Shown one piece after another: positions 25,753 to 34,160 of a stretch of 64,000 bases of DNA. A program made the position numbers and the translations under genes. Origin of the DNA: Devosia sp. (lineage in GTDB: Bacteria > Pseudomonadota > Alphaproteobacteria > Rhizobiales > Devosiaceae). How positions within the stretch are numbered: position 1 is the stretch's first letter; each line of letters begins with the position of its first letter. Location of the stretch: contig JADJPS010000003.1 in assembly GCA_016713105.1 (NCBI GenBank), positions 124,001 to 188,000 of the forward strand. Reading direction: 5' to 3'. Below the pieces are notes generated by a model that was given only the letters and a program-made list of their open reading frames with translations, searched no databases and was not told where the DNA came from.

Positions 25753-26559
25753 TTACTCGGTCGCGGCAGCTTCGGCGGCGAGGGCCGCCTCCCGCCGCTT
25801 CTGTACCCAGCGCACCGAGAGGATCGACACCTCGTAGAGCAGGTACATCGGAAGGGCGAGGCCGATCTGGGAGATCGGATCGGGCGGCGTGATGAAAGCG
25901 GCGACTGCCAGAATCGCGACGATGGCGTACTTGCGACCCTTCTTCAAGGTATCGGCCTTGACCAGGTCGATGCTGGCAAGCAGCGTCAGCACCACGGGCA
26001 GCTGGAAGCAGACGCCGAAGGCGAGGATCAGGGTCATGGAGAGGCCGAGATACTCCGAGACCTTGACCAGCATGGTGATCTCCTCGGTCTCCATCGAATG
26101 GAAGAAGGCCATCGCCATCGGCAGCACGGCGAAATACACCATCATCGCGCCGAGCACGAAGAACACCGGAGTGGCGACGAGATAGGGCAGGAAGGCCCGA
26201 CGCTCCTTCTTGTAGAGCCCCGGCGCCACGAAGCCGTAGATCTCGACCGCGAGGTAAGGAAAGCCCAGGAACAGCGCACCGAAAAAGGCGAGGCTGAGCT
26301 GGGTGAAGAAGTATTCCTGCGGGGCGGTGAAAATCATCTCCACCGGCTGCGGGGCGACGGCACGCCGATAGGGCTCGACCAGCACGTTGTAGATCGGCTC
26401 GGCGATGAAGAAGCAGGCGATCAGCAGGCCGAAGATCACGATGATCGAGCGGATCAGGCGCTTCCTCAACTCGATGAGATGATCGAGCAGCGGGGCCTCA
26501 CTGCCGGTCAGTTCGTCTTCGGCGGGCTTGGGTGGCGCCAGCTTGGTCGGCTCGGCCAT
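25753..26559 (-). CDS. tatC: Sec-independent protein translocase TatC
   Basis: Core receptor of the twin-arginine translocon (268 residues, six helices). It has LLDHLIELRKRLIRSI at the cytoplasmic N-terminus with the conserved Glu, FTAPQEYFFTQLSLAFFGAL, and PVFFVLGAMMVYFAVLPMA. TatC recognises RR signal peptides and works with TatA and TatB, which are encoded immediately upstream. There are two bases between tatB stop and tatC ATG. Confidence 0.97.
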   Translation of the reverse strand: MAEPTKLAPPKPAEDELTGSEAPLLDHLIELRKRLIRSIIVIFGLLIACFFIAEPIYNVLVEPYRRAVAPQPVEMIFTAPQEYFFTQLSLAFFGALFLGFPYLAVEIYGFVAPGLYKKERRAFLPYLVATPVFFVLGAMMVYFAVLPMAMAFFHSMETEEITMLVKVSEYLGLSMTLILAFGVCFQLPVVLTLLASIDLVKADTLKKGRKYAIVAILAVAAFITPPDPISQIGLALPMYLLYEVSILSVRWVQKRREAALAAEAAATE

Positions 26560-26561
26560 GA

Positions 26562-27266
26562 TCAGGGCTTCTCATCGCCGGCGGGAGGGGACGCGGGCTT
26601 TTTCCGCGACGACGGCTTGGCCGCCGGGGCCGGGACCGCCTCGGCAGTCCTGGCGCGCTTGGCGGCGGCGGGCTTGGCCGTCTGAGCGATGGCCTCGACC
26701 GGCGCCGGAGACTCGATCGGCCTGGTTCGCGGGCGCTTTGCCGGCGCCGGGAGATCGGATGTTGCGACAGTCGAGGCGGCCGGTGCCGCCACCTTGCCCG
26801 GACGCCTTGCCTTCACGGGGGCCGAGCTGGACGGGGGCGCGGCAGCAGCAGCAAGCGGCGCGGCAGCGGCCGGCGTAGTTGCCGCAACAGCGCTCGCTGC
26901 CACGGCTGGCGCCGAAGCGATGCCGGCGGCGGCCTTGATCTCGTTGACCACGGTCTGCGCGGCAGGATCGGCCGGCTTGATGACGCCGGACGGCTGCACC
27001 GCACCGGACGGGGTCACGGTGTTGAATTCCTTGCGGATGGCATCGGCGGTCGCCTTCAGCGGGGCAGTGACCGAGTTCCGCAGATTGGTGATCTCGTTGA
27101 GGCCCGTGGTCTTGTTCAGCTCGCGCTGAAAGTCGGACCCCATCCGCCTGATGGTACCGGCGAACTTGCCGATCCGCTGCATCACGGCGGGCAGTTCCTT
27201 GGGGCCGATGACGATGAGCGCCACGACCCCGATCAAGAGCAATTCGGGCCAGCCGACGCCGAGCAT
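26562..27266 (-). CDS. tatB: Sec-independent protein translocase TatB
   Basis: 234 residues. An N-terminal membrane anchor MLGVGWPELLLIGVVALIVI is followed by the hinge GPKELPAVMQRIGKFAGTIR, which gives TatB identity, and an amphipathic helix. From about residue 85 the protein becomes a long Ala/Pro/Lys-rich disordered tail, which makes it longer than the 150-180 residues usual for TatB. Basic clusters such as KARRPGK and KRPRTRP punctuate the tail. Confidence 0.93.
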   Translation of the reverse strand: MLGVGWPELLLIGVVALIVIGPKELPAVMQRIGKFAGTIRRMGSDFQRELNKTTGLNEITNLRNSVTAPLKATADAIRKEFNTVTPSGAVQPSGVIKPADPAAQTVVNEIKAAAGIASAPAVAASAVAATTPAAAAPLAAAAAPPSSSAPVKARRPGKVAAPAASTVATSDLPAPAKRPRTRPIESPAPVEAIAQTAKPAAAKRARTAEAVPAPAAKPSSRKKPASPPAGDEKP

Positions 27267-27304
27267 GTCCTAACTCCGCGTGAGCGGACGCCAGATCGAC
27301 AGGA

Positions 27305-27520
27305 TCAGGCGTCCTTGGCTTTTTCGGTGGTGCGGCCGGCATCGACACTGGCCGTCGTATCGAGCTGCGGCGCCGGCTTGTCCTCGTCGCGCATGCCCTT
27401 CTGGAACGACTTGATGCCGGAGGCAACTTCGCCCATGAGACCCGCAATCTTGCCGCGTCCAAACAGCAGGACCACGACGATCGCGACGACGATGATGCCC
27501 CAAATGCCTGGCGCGTGCAT
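27305..27520 (-). CDS. tatA: Sec-independent protein translocase TatA
   Basis: 71 residues: one membrane helix (GIWGIIVVAIVVVLLFG), the FGRGKI hinge, an amphipathic helix (MGEVASGIKSFQKGMRDED) and a short acidic/hydrophilic tail. TatA oligomers form the Tat pore. It is 38 bp upstream of tatB and 50 bp downstream of the ABC ATPase gene. Confidence 0.95.
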   Translation of the reverse strand: MHAPGIWGIIVVAIVVVLLFGRGKIAGLMGEVASGIKSFQKGMRDEDKPAPQLDTTASVDAGRTTEKAKDA

Positions 27521-27570
27521 GGATGCTCTCCAACCTGTACGTAACGCTTACACTAGTCGCAGAAATAGGT

Positions 27571-28668
27571 TCATTCCTTGGCGAACACAAGGACGTGTTC
27601 CGGATTGAGGGTCAGGAAAACGTCGCAGCCCGGCACGAAGCCGGCATCGGCGACCTGCCGGACGGCGAGCGGCCGTTCCAGACCTGCCACCATCACTTCG
27701 CACAGGTCGACGCCGATGGCATCGCGCTTGCTGACGATGCGGCCAGGCGTGCCCTCCCCCGAGGGCTGGATCTTCAGCGCGCCCACCGGCCGCAAGGCGA
27801 CGATCACACTGGCACCATCGGGGTGGCCCGGCGCCGGAACGGAGCCGAGCGGCGTATCCGCCCTGCCCTCCCGCACGCGGGCCTCGATCTCGCTGAGCGG
27901 CGAAAAGAAGCGCGCCGCGTTCAGATCGACCGGGTGCCGGTAGATGGCGGTGGCCGTGTCGATCTGCACCAGCCTGCCGCGGCGGAGCAGAGCGATCCTG
28001 TCCCCCAGCAGCATCGCCTCCTCGGGGTCATGGGTGACGATCACGGTTGTGGCATTGGTTTCCCGCAGGACGGCCAGAGTCTCGGCGCGCACCGTTTCGC
28101 GCAGGCGCGCATCGAGGCTCGAGAAGGGTTCGTCGAGCATCAGGATGCCGGGACGGGGCGCGATGGATCGCGCCAGGGCCAGCCGCTGCTGCTGCCCGCC
28201 CGACAGCATGTGCGGGTAGTCCCCCTCGCGGTCCTCGAGGCCCACTCGCCGCAGGGCCTGCCGGGCCTGGGCAAGGGCAGCCTGGCGATCGAGCCGGCGC
28301 AGCCCGAACAGAACGTTCTGCAGCAGCGTCAGATGCGGGAACAGGGCGAAGTCCTGGAACATCAGCCCGATGCCACGCCGATCGGGCGTGATGTGCACGC
28401 CATGACCCGACACCACCCGATTGTTGATCGAGACGGTGCCGGCATCGACCCGCTGGATTCCGGCGGCGACGCGGAGGATCGTGGACTTCCCCGACCCCGA
28501 CTCGCCGAGCAGGCAGACGATCTCTCCGGGCACCAGGTGCAGGGTGAACCGGTCGAGCACGGTGCGCCCGCCCAGCGCCACCTCGACCTCGTCGAAGGCA
28601 AGCGCGGAGGCAAAGCTGACACCGGCCGTGCCACGGGGGCCCCAGCGCCCGACTTCCTCGGCACTCAC
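27571..28668 (-). CDS. ABC transporter ATP-binding protein, FbpC/PotA-like, without nearby permease
   Basis: 365 residues. Walker A is GESGSGKST, the Q-loop is FQDFALFPHLTLLQNV, the signature is LSGGQQQRLALARS, Walker B is ILMLDEPFSSLD, and the switch His is in VTHDPEEA. A C-terminal TOBE-like region (about 270-360) is typical of Fe3+, spermidine/putrescine or thiosulfate importers. No permease or binding protein lies nearby, so partner genes must be elsewhere. The ATG overlaps the scpB stop (ATGA), which places it inside the scpAB-tatABC run. Confidence 0.85.
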   Translation of the reverse strand: MSAEEVGRWGPRGTAGVSFASALAFDEVEVALGGRTVLDRFTLHLVPGEIVCLLGESGSGKSTILRVAAGIQRVDAGTVSINNRVVSGHGVHITPDRRGIGLMFQDFALFPHLTLLQNVLFGLRRLDRQAALAQARQALRRVGLEDREGDYPHMLSGGQQQRLALARSIAPRPGILMLDEPFSSLDARLRETVRAETLAVLRETNATTVIVTHDPEEAMLLGDRIALLRRGRLVQIDTATAIYRHPVDLNAARFFSPLSEIEARVREGRADTPLGSVPAPGHPDGASVIVALRPVGALKIQPSGEGTPGRIVSKRDAIGVDLCEVMVAGLERPLAVRQVADAGFVPGCDVFLTLNPEHVLVFAKE

Positions 28669-29327
28669 GGCGCGGCCTCGTCGTCGCCGCGATCATCGGG
28701 GTCGAGGGGATCCTCGTCGTCGCGCAGCGGGCCGTCGAAGGGCAGCGGAACCTGGAAGGCCGGCGGCAGGCGCGAGGAGAGCAGACCTGACCCCTTCAAC
28801 TCGTCGAGGCCAGGCAGATCTCCCAGACTCTCCAGCCCGAAATGATCGAGGAACGCCTCCGTGGTGCCGTAGGTGACCGGTCGGCCGGGCGTCCGGCGCC
28901 GACCGCGCATGCGTACCCAGCCGGTCTGCATGAGCACGTCGAAAGTGCCGCCGCCGGAGGCGACACCGCGCACCTCCTCCACCTCGGCGCGCGTTGCGGG
29001 CTGATGGTAGGCGATGATGGCCAGCGTCTCGAGGGCGGCGCGCGACAACTGGCGGGTCTCGGTCTGCTCGCGCCTGAGCAGAAAGGACAGGTCCTCGGCG
29101 GTGCGGAAGGCCCAGCGATCGCCGCGGCGGACCAGCTCGACGCCGTGCCCCTGGAACCGCTCCCCCAGCCTGCCGAGGAGTGCGGCCACATCTGCCCCTT
29201 CGCTGAGGTAGGACGCGATCTCGTCCGCGGAGAGGGGGTCGGCCGAAGCAAACAGCAGCGCCTCGATGACCCGCAGGTTCCGCTCGGCGATCTGGCTCGG
29301 CTCGTCCCCGAAGGGCTCATCAATCAT
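28665..29327 (-). CDS. scpB: Segregation and condensation protein B
   Basis: 220 residues forming two winged-helix domains: EALLFASADPLSADEIASYL, then LSRAALETLAIIAYHQPATR and EVRGVASGGGTFDVLMQTGW, followed by the characteristic GRPVTYGTTEAFLDHFGL. The last 50 residues are acidic and probably disordered. It acts with ScpA and SMC in chromosome compaction and segregation. There are five bases between the scpA stop and this ATG. Confidence 0.94.
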   Translation of the reverse strand: MIDEPFGDEPSQIAERNLRVIEALLFASADPLSADEIASYLSEGADVAALLGRLGERFQGHGVELVRRGDRWAFRTAEDLSFLLRREQTETRQLSRAALETLAIIAYHQPATRAEVEEVRGVASGGGTFDVLMQTGWVRMRGRRRTPGRPVTYGTTEAFLDHFGLESLGDLPGLDELKGSGLLSSRLPPAFQVPLPFDGPLRDDEDPLDPDDRGDDEAAP

Positions 29328-29332
29328 GCGGT

Positions 29333-30133
29333 CTACTTTCCGTCACCGGTCCCCGTCTCGTCCCGCCGGCGCCGAAGCAGCAGCGGACCGAAGCTGAGGG
29401 TCTGGCGCAGTTCTATGTGCCCCTGACGGGCAAGTTCAAGGCTCGAGGCAAAGCTCGAGGCCATGGCCGTGCGGCGCTGGTCCGGATTGCCAAGGTAATG
29501 ATCGAGATAGGTATCGAGCGGCACCCAGTCCATGCTGTCGCCGATCAGCCGCTGCAGAATCTCCCGCGCCTCGGCAAGCGACCAGACCGAACGTTCGAAC
29601 AGATGATAGTCCTGCGGGACGGCCTTCTCGCGCTGCGTGGCATAGGCTTTGAGCAAGTCATACAGGCTCGCCTCGAACTGGTGGCGACGCTCGAAGCGGA
29701 ATGCCTCAGGCTGCCCCCGGGCGTGGACCTCGCGGCCGAGGCGAGGCCGGTTGACCAGTTGCATTGCCGCCCTGCGCATGGCCTCCAGCCGCGCCAGACG
29801 GAACTGCAGCAGGGCGGCCATCATCTCGCCGGTCGGCTCCGGGTCGCTTGGCAGCGCCGGCACCATCAGGCGACTCTTGAGATAGGCCAGCCAGGCAGCC
29901 ATCACCAGGTAGTCGGCGGCGACCTCGATCCGCTTCTCCCGGACGGTTTCGATGAAATCGAGGTACTGCTCGGCCAGGGCCAGCACCGATATGCGCGACA
30001 GATCGACCTTCTGCCGCCGGGCCAGGTCGAGCAGCAGATCCAGGGGCCCCTCATAGCCGTCCACGTCGACATAGAGGACTTCGTCGTCGCGGGCGGGATG
30101 GACCGCGAGCCAATCCGGTGTCGTGCTGTTCAT
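29333..30133 (-). CDS. scpA: Segregation and condensation protein A
   Basis: Kleisin subunit of the SMC-ScpAB condensin (266 residues). The N-terminal YEGPLDLLLDLARRQKVDLS and AADYLVMAAWLAYLKSRLMV are hallmarks; the C-terminal winged helix includes HIELRQTLSFGPLLLRR. I use ATG 30133; a TTG 24 bases upstream is possible. The neighbouring scpB and tatA/B/C follow the arrangement usual in Alphaproteobacteria. A 163-bp divergent promoter region separates it from the GT2 gene. Confidence 0.93.
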   Translation of the reverse strand: MNSTTPDWLAVHPARDDEVLYVDVDGYEGPLDLLLDLARRQKVDLSRISVLALAEQYLDFIETVREKRIEVAADYLVMAAWLAYLKSRLMVPALPSDPEPTGEMMAALLQFRLARLEAMRRAAMQLVNRPRLGREVHARGQPEAFRFERRHQFEASLYDLLKAYATQREKAVPQDYHLFERSVWSLAEAREILQRLIGDSMDWVPLDTYLDHYLGNPDQRRTAMASSFASSLELARQGHIELRQTLSFGPLLLRRRRDETGTGDGK

Positions 30134-30296
30134 GGGCGGCCTGCCTCGTTCGCGCAAGCTTGGCGGGTCGGGCCGACAGCGTCAAGCAAGCACGCGATCT
30201 CAGGTGGAAAGCGCGGCGTCCGGGGTTGCACATGCCGGCGCCACACCGCCTAGTCTCGCTTTCGGCCCGCTGCGGGTCCCTACCGGAGTTGCGCCC

Positions 30297-31220
30297 GTGA
30301 GCATTGCCGTCGCGGTCATCCTGCCCTGCTACAACGAAGCCCAGACCATCGGACGGACCATCGCATCGATCCGGCAGACCCTGCCGGAAGCGGCGATCTG
30401 GGTCTGCGACAACAACAGCACGGACGACACCGCGGCAGCAGCACGCAGCAGCGGCGCCACCGTCATCACCGAGCGCGCGCAGGGCAAGGGCTCTGCGGTG
30501 CGGCGGCTGTTCACCACGGTGGAAGCCGATATCTATGTGCTCATCGACGGTGACGACACCTACGACATCTCCCGGGCTCCGGCGATGATCGCGATGCTGG
30601 TGGACGAGCGCCTTGCAATGGTGACCGGCACCCGCCAGGGCAGCACGGACGGGCAGTACCGACGCGGGCACCGGACAGCGAACCAGATGTTCACGACGCT
30701 GTTCCGCGGGCTGTTCGGCGGCGGAGTGACCGACATCTTCTCCGGATACCGGGTGATGTCCCGCCGCTTCGTCAAGACCTTCCCCAGCCGCTCCAAGCGC
30801 TTCGAGATCGAGACCGAACTCAGCGCCCACGCGGCGCTCTACCGGCTCCCCACGGCAGAAGTCGAAACCCGCTACTTCAGTCGACCGGAGGGGTCGACGA
30901 GCAAGCTCCGCTCGTTCCGCGATGGAATGCACATCCTGCTCTACTACTTCCTGTTCCTCAAGGATCTGAGGCCGCTGCAGTTCTTCACCGCGCTGTCGGG
31001 GCTCTTCTTTGCCCTGTCGGGAGGGCTGTCGATCCCGCTGTTCGTCAGCTACTTCGCTACCGGGCTGGTGCCCTACCTGCCGACCGCGATGGTGGTGGTG
31101 GGGCTTTCGATCCTGGGCTTCCTGTTCTTCACCTCCGGCCTGGTCCTGCACACCGTCCGGCATGCCGCCGAAGCCGATTTCGTGCGGGCCTACAACACGA
31201 TACCCGATGTGACGCAATGA
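30297..31220 (+). CDS. Family 2 glycosyltransferase, membrane-anchored (GtrB-like)
   Basis: 307 residues from GTG 30297, with CGGAG about ten bases upstream. The GT-A fold shows AVILPCYNEAQTIGRTIASI, a nucleotide-sugar/metal motif around LIDGDDTYD, and DIFSGYRVMSRRF. Two C-terminal hydrophobic segments (about 225-290) suggest a polyprenyl-phosphate sugar transferase. Its stop overlaps a GtrA-family gene, the classic pairing in which GtrB charges bactoprenol phosphate and GtrA flips it. The sugar and final acceptor are unknown. Confidence 0.85.
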   Translation: MSIAVAVILPCYNEAQTIGRTIASIRQTLPEAAIWVCDNNSTDDTAAAARSSGATVITERAQGKGSAVRRLFTTVEADIYVLIDGDDTYDISRAPAMIAMLVDERLAMVTGTRQGSTDGQYRRGHRTANQMFTTLFRGLFGGGVTDIFSGYRVMSRRFVKTFPSRSKRFEIETELSAHAALYRLPTAEVETRYFSRPEGSTSKLRSFRDGMHILLYYFLFLKDLRPLQFFTALSGLFFALSGGLSIPLFVSYFATGLVPYLPTAMVVVGLSILGFLFFTSGLVLHTVRHAAEADFVRAYNTIPDVTQ

Positions 31221-31593
31221 TCCGCGGCATCGTCCCCTTCGCCTTCGTGGGGGCGATCGGCTTTGCCGTCGACGCCGTCGCCCTGATGGCGCTGATGGCC
31301 ACCGGACTGCCGCCGCTGATCGCCCGACCGCCGGCGTTCCTCGTCGCCGTGACGGTGACGTTCCTGCTCAACCGGGCGTTCACGTTCTCGGATCGCCGCA
31401 CCGGATCGGTGCGGACGGAGGCCGCAGGCTACGTGCTGGTGCAGGTGCTCGGAGCCCTGGTCAACTACGGGTGTTCGCCGCAGCGCTGGCGCTGGTGCCC
31501 GTCATGCACCCGCTCCTCGCCCTGGCGGCGGGGAGCGTGGTCGGCATGGCGTTCAACTTCGGCACGCTGCGGTTGCTGGTCTACAAACCCTGA
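31217..31593 (+). pseudogene. GtrA-family membrane protein, frameshifted
   Basis: The first 85 residues (MIRGIVPFAFVGAIGFAVDA, then FLLNRAFTFSD) are GtrA-like with the conserved NRxxTF motif. After ALVNYG at 31469-31471 the frame is lost, and the continuation VFAAALALVPVMHPLLALAA and FNFGTLRLLVYKP is found one frame over, ending at TGA 31591. One missing G in the GGG run would give an intact 125-residue protein, the family length. It overlaps the GT2 gene by ATGA. GtrA proteins are four-helix flippases of lipid-linked sugars. Either a pseudogene or a sequencing indel. Confidence 0.85.
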
Positions 31594-31633
31594 GGGGACC
31601 GCCGGCCACGGCGGACCAGTTCACCGTCTCGCC

Positions 31634-34072
31634 CTAGCCGCCGATCGCGACGCAGTCAGCCCCGTTGGCCTTGAACGAGGCACAGGCCTGGGTCGCCTGC
31701 TGGAACGTCCCGGTGGGCAACACAACGCGGTACCAGATGCCCTTGGCACCGAGATCGACGCGGCGAATCTCGAGCCCCCTGCCCCCGAGCAGCCCCGAGA
31801 GGCGATTCTGGGTGGTACGCAACGACGCCTGCGCGTCGGCCTCGGTGCGCTGCGAGGACAGCTGCACATAGGCTCCGCCGGACGCCGAAACGGGGGCGGC
31901 GACGGCATTGGCATCGTCCGCGGCAACCAGATCCAGCGGGCCCGAGACCTGGACCGCCGCCTGCTGCCGGTTGACGCTGCCCAGCGCAGCCCGGTCGACA
32001 GGCCGCGCAGCCGGGATCGGAGCCACGATGTCGGGATCGATGATCGCCGCGGGATTGGGAACGATCGCAGCGGTGAGCGCCGTGTCGGCCGGTGTCGCCG
32101 GGTCGGTTGTCGCTATCGCGGCCGCGATCGGATCATCGACCACCGCAGTGTTCGTCGGCAGGGCCGCCAGCAACTCGGAGGGCTGAACGTCCGCGCCCAG
32201 CAGTTCAGGGACATTGGGACGGTCGATGGGCAGCGCTTCCGAGCCGGCCACGGCGTCGTCGCCACTGACGATGGTGCCGTCCGGACGAACGGTGACGGTT
32301 CGAACCTTGCGGTTGGCCAACTCGCTCTCGCTGGTCGAGGCCCCGGCATCGTCACCGACGGTGCGGGCGACATCGGCGACCGAGGTCTCCGCACTAACGT
32401 CGCGTGAGACCAGTTGCTCGTCGGCGGGCGAAGGAGCGGTGCCGGCCAGTTCGTTGAAGACGACGGACCCCTGGGTATCGACCGGCGCTGCAGGCGCAGG
32501 CGGCGTTTCCTTGACCGGCGTAACGTCGGCCGAAAGGACCGGCGCCTCGGCATCGTTGGTCCGCCCCATGCCGAGCACCCAGTAGAGCCCGAATCCGGCG
32601 GCCAGCAGCAGCGTACCGGCTACCGCCATGCCGACGTACTGGCGCATGCCTCCCGACAGCAGGGTCCGGCGCTCGGGCTTCGCCCTGGGGCGCGTGTAGG
32701 GACTGGCCTCCCGCTGGACACCGCCGGCATCGATCCGACCGACCTCGGCGCCCGACGCGGCCGCTGCCGCGAGAATCGCAGCCTCGGGGGACGACACGTG
32801 CGGCTCCGCATCCCTGATGCCGGCCCGGCGCGGCGCAAAGCCCGTCGTGAGCGGTGGCACCACCGGTGCGGCTGCCGGCGGGGCGACCGGCTTGTCGGGT
32901 GCCGACAACTCGACCCTGACGGCCTCGCCGATCAGGCTCTCGATCTCATCCATCGGATCCGGCTCGGAGGCGGCAGGGCCCGACCGGCCACCTACGCCGA
33001 AAACCGGCGCGAAGCGTTCTTCGGCGGGCTTTCGTGCCGGCGGCGCGGCCGCCGCGTTCGCTGCGGGTCGCGGGGTGGCCACCGGACGCTCCGGCTGCGG
33101 CATCGCCGAACGCGCCGTCGGCGGCTGAACCGGGGGACGCACGATCGCCGGCGTCGGCGTGGCGGGTGGCGCAAGATCCTCGATGGCGTCCAGATCGGCA
33201 GCAATCAGGTCCGCAATCGGATCGCCCGAAACGACACGTGGTGCCGACGGACGCACCGCAGGCATGGGGCTGCGCGGCTCCGGAGGCTGCGGAGCCTCGC
33301 CGGCAAAACCGAAATCGAAGTCGAAGCTGTCACCGGCCGGCGCCGGCTTGCCGGCCACAATCGGCGCTTCCGGGGCGACCGGCACCGCGCGGGCCTGCGC
33401 AAGCAGCGGTGCACCGGGCGACGGGGCGTCGGGCTTTGCCTGAGGCGCCAGGATCTGCGGTTCCGGCGCGAACGCCGGCGCAGCACTCGCGACGACCGGC
33501 GGCGGTGCCTCGACCGGCCTGGCGGCGACGACGGGCGGCGCCTCCGGCACGACAGGGCGAACCGAAACCGGCTTCGGGATCTCACGATCCTGCCAGTTGG
33601 CCAGCGGCTCGGGCCTGGGCGCGGCGGCCGGCGGAAGGGTACCGAAATCGATGGTAGCCGGCCGGCGGTCGGCCTCGGGGGCGACAGCCGGCGCCATTGC
33701 GGCCGGCGGCGAGGAGGCCATCGGTACCTGCACGGCCGGCGGCGTCGCCGCAGGCCGCGCGACCGGCGCTGCCGCGACCGGCTGATCCATGCCCGGTATC
33801 CTCAGCACGGTCGGCGCCGCTGCGGTCGGGCTGGGCGCGGCAGGCTGTGCGGGGGGCACCGGCGAAGCCGGCACGGGTGCAATCGCGTCCATCCCGGGGA
33901 TGCGGATGGTCGGGGTCGCCGGGCGCGGGGCATCGGACGCGGACACCAGCCGCGGAGCAGGCTTGGCCTCTTCGGCCCCGCCCGCGCTGCTGGCCATCAA
34001 TTTGGCCAGTTCGGCGATCAGGTCGTCGGGTTTTTCCTGGCCATCAGACATCTGCTGCGGTCTCGCTGTCAT
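31634..34072 (-). CDS. Large SPOR-domain membrane protein
   Basis: 812 residues if started at ATG 34072 (an alternative ATG lies at 34051, MSDGQEKPDDLIAELAKLM). The first ~480 residues are Pro/Ala-rich and disordered. One membrane helix follows (about YVGMAVAGTLLLAAGFGLYW), then a second disordered stretch and a C-terminal SPOR domain (AYVQLSSQRTEADAQASL to ACASFKANGADCVAIGG) that in known proteins binds denuded peptidoglycan at division sites. Topology is thus cytoplasmic N-terminus and periplasmic SPOR. It lies 88 bp from the argS stop and may be co-transcribed with it. A role in division is inferred from the domain only. Confidence 0.85.
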   Translation of the reverse strand: MTARPQQMSDGQEKPDDLIAELAKLMASSAGGAEEAKPAPRLVSASDAPRPATPTIRIPGMDAIAPVPASPVPPAQPAAPSPTAAAPTVLRIPGMDQPVAAAPVARPAATPPAVQVPMASSPPAAMAPAVAPEADRRPATIDFGTLPPAAAPRPEPLANWQDREIPKPVSVRPVVPEAPPVVAARPVEAPPPVVASAAPAFAPEPQILAPQAKPDAPSPGAPLLAQARAVPVAPEAPIVAGKPAPAGDSFDFDFGFAGEAPQPPEPRSPMPAVRPSAPRVVSGDPIADLIAADLDAIEDLAPPATPTPAIVRPPVQPPTARSAMPQPERPVATPRPAANAAAAPPARKPAEERFAPVFGVGGRSGPAASEPDPMDEIESLIGEAVRVELSAPDKPVAPPAAAPVVPPLTTGFAPRRAGIRDAEPHVSSPEAAILAAAAASGAEVGRIDAGGVQREASPYTRPRAKPERRTLLSGGMRQYVGMAVAGTLLLAAGFGLYWVLGMGRTNDAEAPVLSADVTPVKETPPAPAAPVDTQGSVVFNELAGTAPSPADEQLVSRDVSAETSVADVARTVGDDAGASTSESELANRKVRTVTVRPDGTIVSGDDAVAGSEALPIDRPNVPELLGADVQPSELLAALPTNTAVVDDPIAAAIATTDPATPADTALTAAIVPNPAAIIDPDIVAPIPAARPVDRAALGSVNRQQAAVQVSGPLDLVAADDANAVAAPVSASGGAYVQLSSQRTEADAQASLRTTQNRLSGLLGGRGLEIRRVDLGAKGIWYRVVLPTGTFQQATQACASFKANGADCVAIGG

Positions 34073-34160
34073 GAAAAGCAGCGCCCCCTTTGTAGGACCC
34101 CGATGCTCGCCTCGACCCCCGCCGAGCGTGCCGGCCACTCAACACGCCAATGCGCCGGAA

